From Oxyruncus cristatus (Eukaryota > Chordata > Aves > Passeriformes > Cotingidae): a stretch of DNA of 64,000 nt. The notes below the pieces were generated by a model. The model did not search any database. It was given only the letters and a program-made list of their open reading frames with translations, and was not told where the DNA came from. The DNA lies in contig VXAY01005828.1 of NCBI GenBank assembly GCA_013399855.1, forward strand, positions 1 through 64,000. The letters are read 5' to 3'. The position numbers and the translations under genes are program-made. Every line of letters begins with the position of its first letter. The first letter of the stretch is position 1. Below are positions 61,906 to 64,000 of this stretch, one piece after another.

Positions 61906-63029
61906 ACAGTCACTGATCTTGCCCTCCTTCAAAATCACATTGAACAACAGCCAAGAGGGATCGTGCCTCTCTCCTGTTCTCTTCAAGAAAACAAGAAGCT
62001 CTGATAATATATGTGAAAAAGATGGGATTCCTTATGTTCTTCACGTCTTATCTTTCACACCCAAGCGAGACTTGTGCTGGAATGTAAAGATGGAGGTGAG
62101 CTAGACAAAATATTTGCATGCTTTGATGCAAAAACACAGATCTGAGTCCTCCACCTCCGACACTCTTGGCTTTGAACTTGAAATCAAATGTATAGCCCAC
62201 ATCCCAGCCCCTGGTTGTTTATGATTTGCACTCTGTTTGCTACCAGGAACTGGAAGTGGCAAGTGTCACCACACAGTCATGCTGTAAACAGGAGTGGGGA
62301 CAGTGCCAGTCTCCATGTGGCTGGGAACCTGGAGTGGCATCTCTGTTGCAGGAGGAGAATCTCTGTAGCTGCCTAAAATTATACAAAACAACAATTACGT
62401 TTCACCTTTGGAAAGCGAATGGAAAGATCTTCGGTTGTCTGCTGGGACTGTGGTTTGCCAAGATTAAATGTAGCATTAGTGGCAGAAAGTAAAGATTTCT
62501 GCAGGAAAAGCAGTGTAACAGAAGGCTGGGCTCTGTCTCATAGATCTGGACCTGATTTCTGCTGTTGGGTTCAGCTGACGGTGACTTTGTAATTCACTCC
62601 CTGTATTGCATCAGCTTCTTAAAACATCAGTAGCTGTCCATGCAGTGGTGTTTTACTGTGCAAGTGTCATTCTGAGAGTGACCCCAAGCAGGAGGCTGTG
62701 GGGAAGAAGAACTGATTTTCATTCTTCAGTAAGGTCAAGGCTGGGGAAGGTTTTGGCTTGTCAGGTTTGAATGCAGAAGTGTTAATTGTCCTTATCCTGC
62801 TAAAGACCTGGTGCTAAGAGGTGTCACTGAAGAGGAGGGGGCAATTAAACCTTCCTCCTCAGGCTGGTGAGCAGTGGCTGGGGAGAAGCCAGATCACACT
62901 CACTGGTGGTGCTGGGCTGATCTGTGTAAGGAATACGTTTATAATTTTAAAAGCATCTTGTGAATCCTCTTGTTGGCAGGTTCAGCTAGAAGGTAGGAAG
63001 GGAAAGATGTGGTTGGGAATAGCTATTTA
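61906..63029. other. Unique intronic sequence, no gene seen
   Basis: No exon or repeat was recognised. Confidence 0.55.
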
Positions 63030-63400
63030 CAAAATCCAGAATGACCTCTGGAGATCATCCAGCCCAACCCCCCTGCCAAGGCAGGGTCACCTACATCAGG
63101 TTGTACACAAATGCGTCTGGGTGGGTTTGGAATGTCTCCAGAGAGGAAGGCTCCACAGCCTGCCTCGGCAGCTGTTCAGGTGCTCTGCCACCCTCCATGG
63201 AAAGAAGTTCTTCCTCATACTGAGTTGCAGCTTCTTGTGTTTTAGTTTATGGCCATTGCTCCTCATCTTGTCCTTGTGCACCACTGAACAGAGTCTGGCA
63301 CCATCCTCTTGGCACCCACCTCTGAGCTACTTGTATGTGTTGAGGAGATCCCCACTCAGTTTTCTCAGTCCTCTCTTCCTTGCTGTTCTTTACACTGAAA
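63030..63400 (-). mobile_element. CR1 LINE fragment
   Basis: The complemented CR1 starts aatccagaatgacctctgga. It continues gatcatccagcccaaccccc, ctgccaaggcagggtcacct, ggtttggaatgtctccagag and gttcttcctcatactgagtt, to gatccccactcagttttctc. Confidence 0.92.
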
Positions 63401-63690
63401 TGTGAAGCTGCTTTTGTTGTTAGGCATCTTGTGAACAATATACACTGAGATTCAAAAAGATGTGTCTTGGTAACTCACTGCTCACTATGTGAGAATAAAT
63501 CCATATGTAGTAAGGGCTAAGGAGAAGCCTTGCAAAATTTCTGGAGGGTCAGTGGTGCCTGAAATGGTAGCAGGTGAGGTGTTCAGTAGAAAATCTTCAC
63601 CTTGTACACCCTCTGGACATGCTGAGTTCTAAATAAAACATTTCCAGCAGACCCCATGAGTCACAGCTGGTTTTCTTCCATCATAAAAAC

Positions 63691-63785
63691 CCAGTCTAGT
63701 GGAAGGAGTCCCTGCCCATGGCAGGGGTTGGACTAAGGTGATATTTAAGGTCCCTTCCAACCCAAACCATTGTATGATTCTGTGA
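63691..63785 (+). mobile_element. CR1 LINE 3' terminal fragment
   Basis: Sense CR1: ccagtctagtggaaggagtc, cctgcccatggcaggggttg and tttaaggtcccttccaaccc, ending accattgtatgattctgtga. Confidence 0.93.
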
Positions 63786-64000
63786 TAAAAGTCGTTTTCC
63801 TGGTTAGCTCACGTTGCATTTGGCATCTTAACACCTGGCTTGAGGAACACTGCTTCCCTGAGGCAGCAGCCAGGGAAATGAATGGATATGTTTGGATAAG
63901 TTTGAGTTCAAGGATATTTCTGTCAGACTTGAATGCGTCAGTTGATTTGTGTTTATTTTTGGGATATGGGGGGGGAAAATGAAGTTTTCCTGTAGGCTTT

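Noticed and set aside
62821..63405. 194-codon + strand open frame
   Set aside because: The second half is a minus-orientation CR1 and the first half has no recognisable domain.

Overview
The window is vertebrate nuclear DNA, almost certainly from a bird. The evidence is about twenty truncated CR1 LINE copies in both orientations, an avian-type retroviral LTR, no Alu- or B1-like SINEs, and two exons that read as a highly conserved vertebrate receptor tyrosine phosphatase. A songbird is plausible, but the sequence does not prove it. Most of the window is intron.

The securely identified gene is PTPRT (receptor-type protein tyrosine phosphatase T, family R2B, with MAM, Ig and four fibronectin III domains), on the + strand. 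Only two internal exons are present. Bases 35478-35774 encode all of the second FN3 domain as a phase 1-1 exon. Bases 37065-37174 encode the start of the third FN3 domain (phase 1 to phase 0). A 1,290-bp intron separates them, and the two join in frame. About 34 kb of upstream sequence and 27 kb of downstream sequence contain no recognisable neighbouring PTPRT exon, which fits the very long introns of this gene.

Region by region. Bases 1-1126 form a GC-rich block with a possible unrecognised minus-strand gene end, including a short acidic repeat exon; a CR1 copy borders it at 1128-1795. Bases 1800-35250 are intronic sequence with scattered CR1 fragments, microsatellites and a tandem duplication that contains an N (8813-8947). 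Bases 35258-35420 hold a CpG-dense block opening with a near-perfect 98-bp inverted repeat, about 120 bp upstream of the first PTPRT exon. Bases 37175-64000 are intron again, with an LTR at 52323-52678, an inverted CR1 pair at 60881-61905 and further CR1 fragments.

The strongest anomalies are the CpG-rich hairpin beside the PTPRT exon, the left-edge candidate gene, and the duplication with an embedded N. No CRISPR array, tRNA, rRNA or bacterial-type gene cluster was seen.
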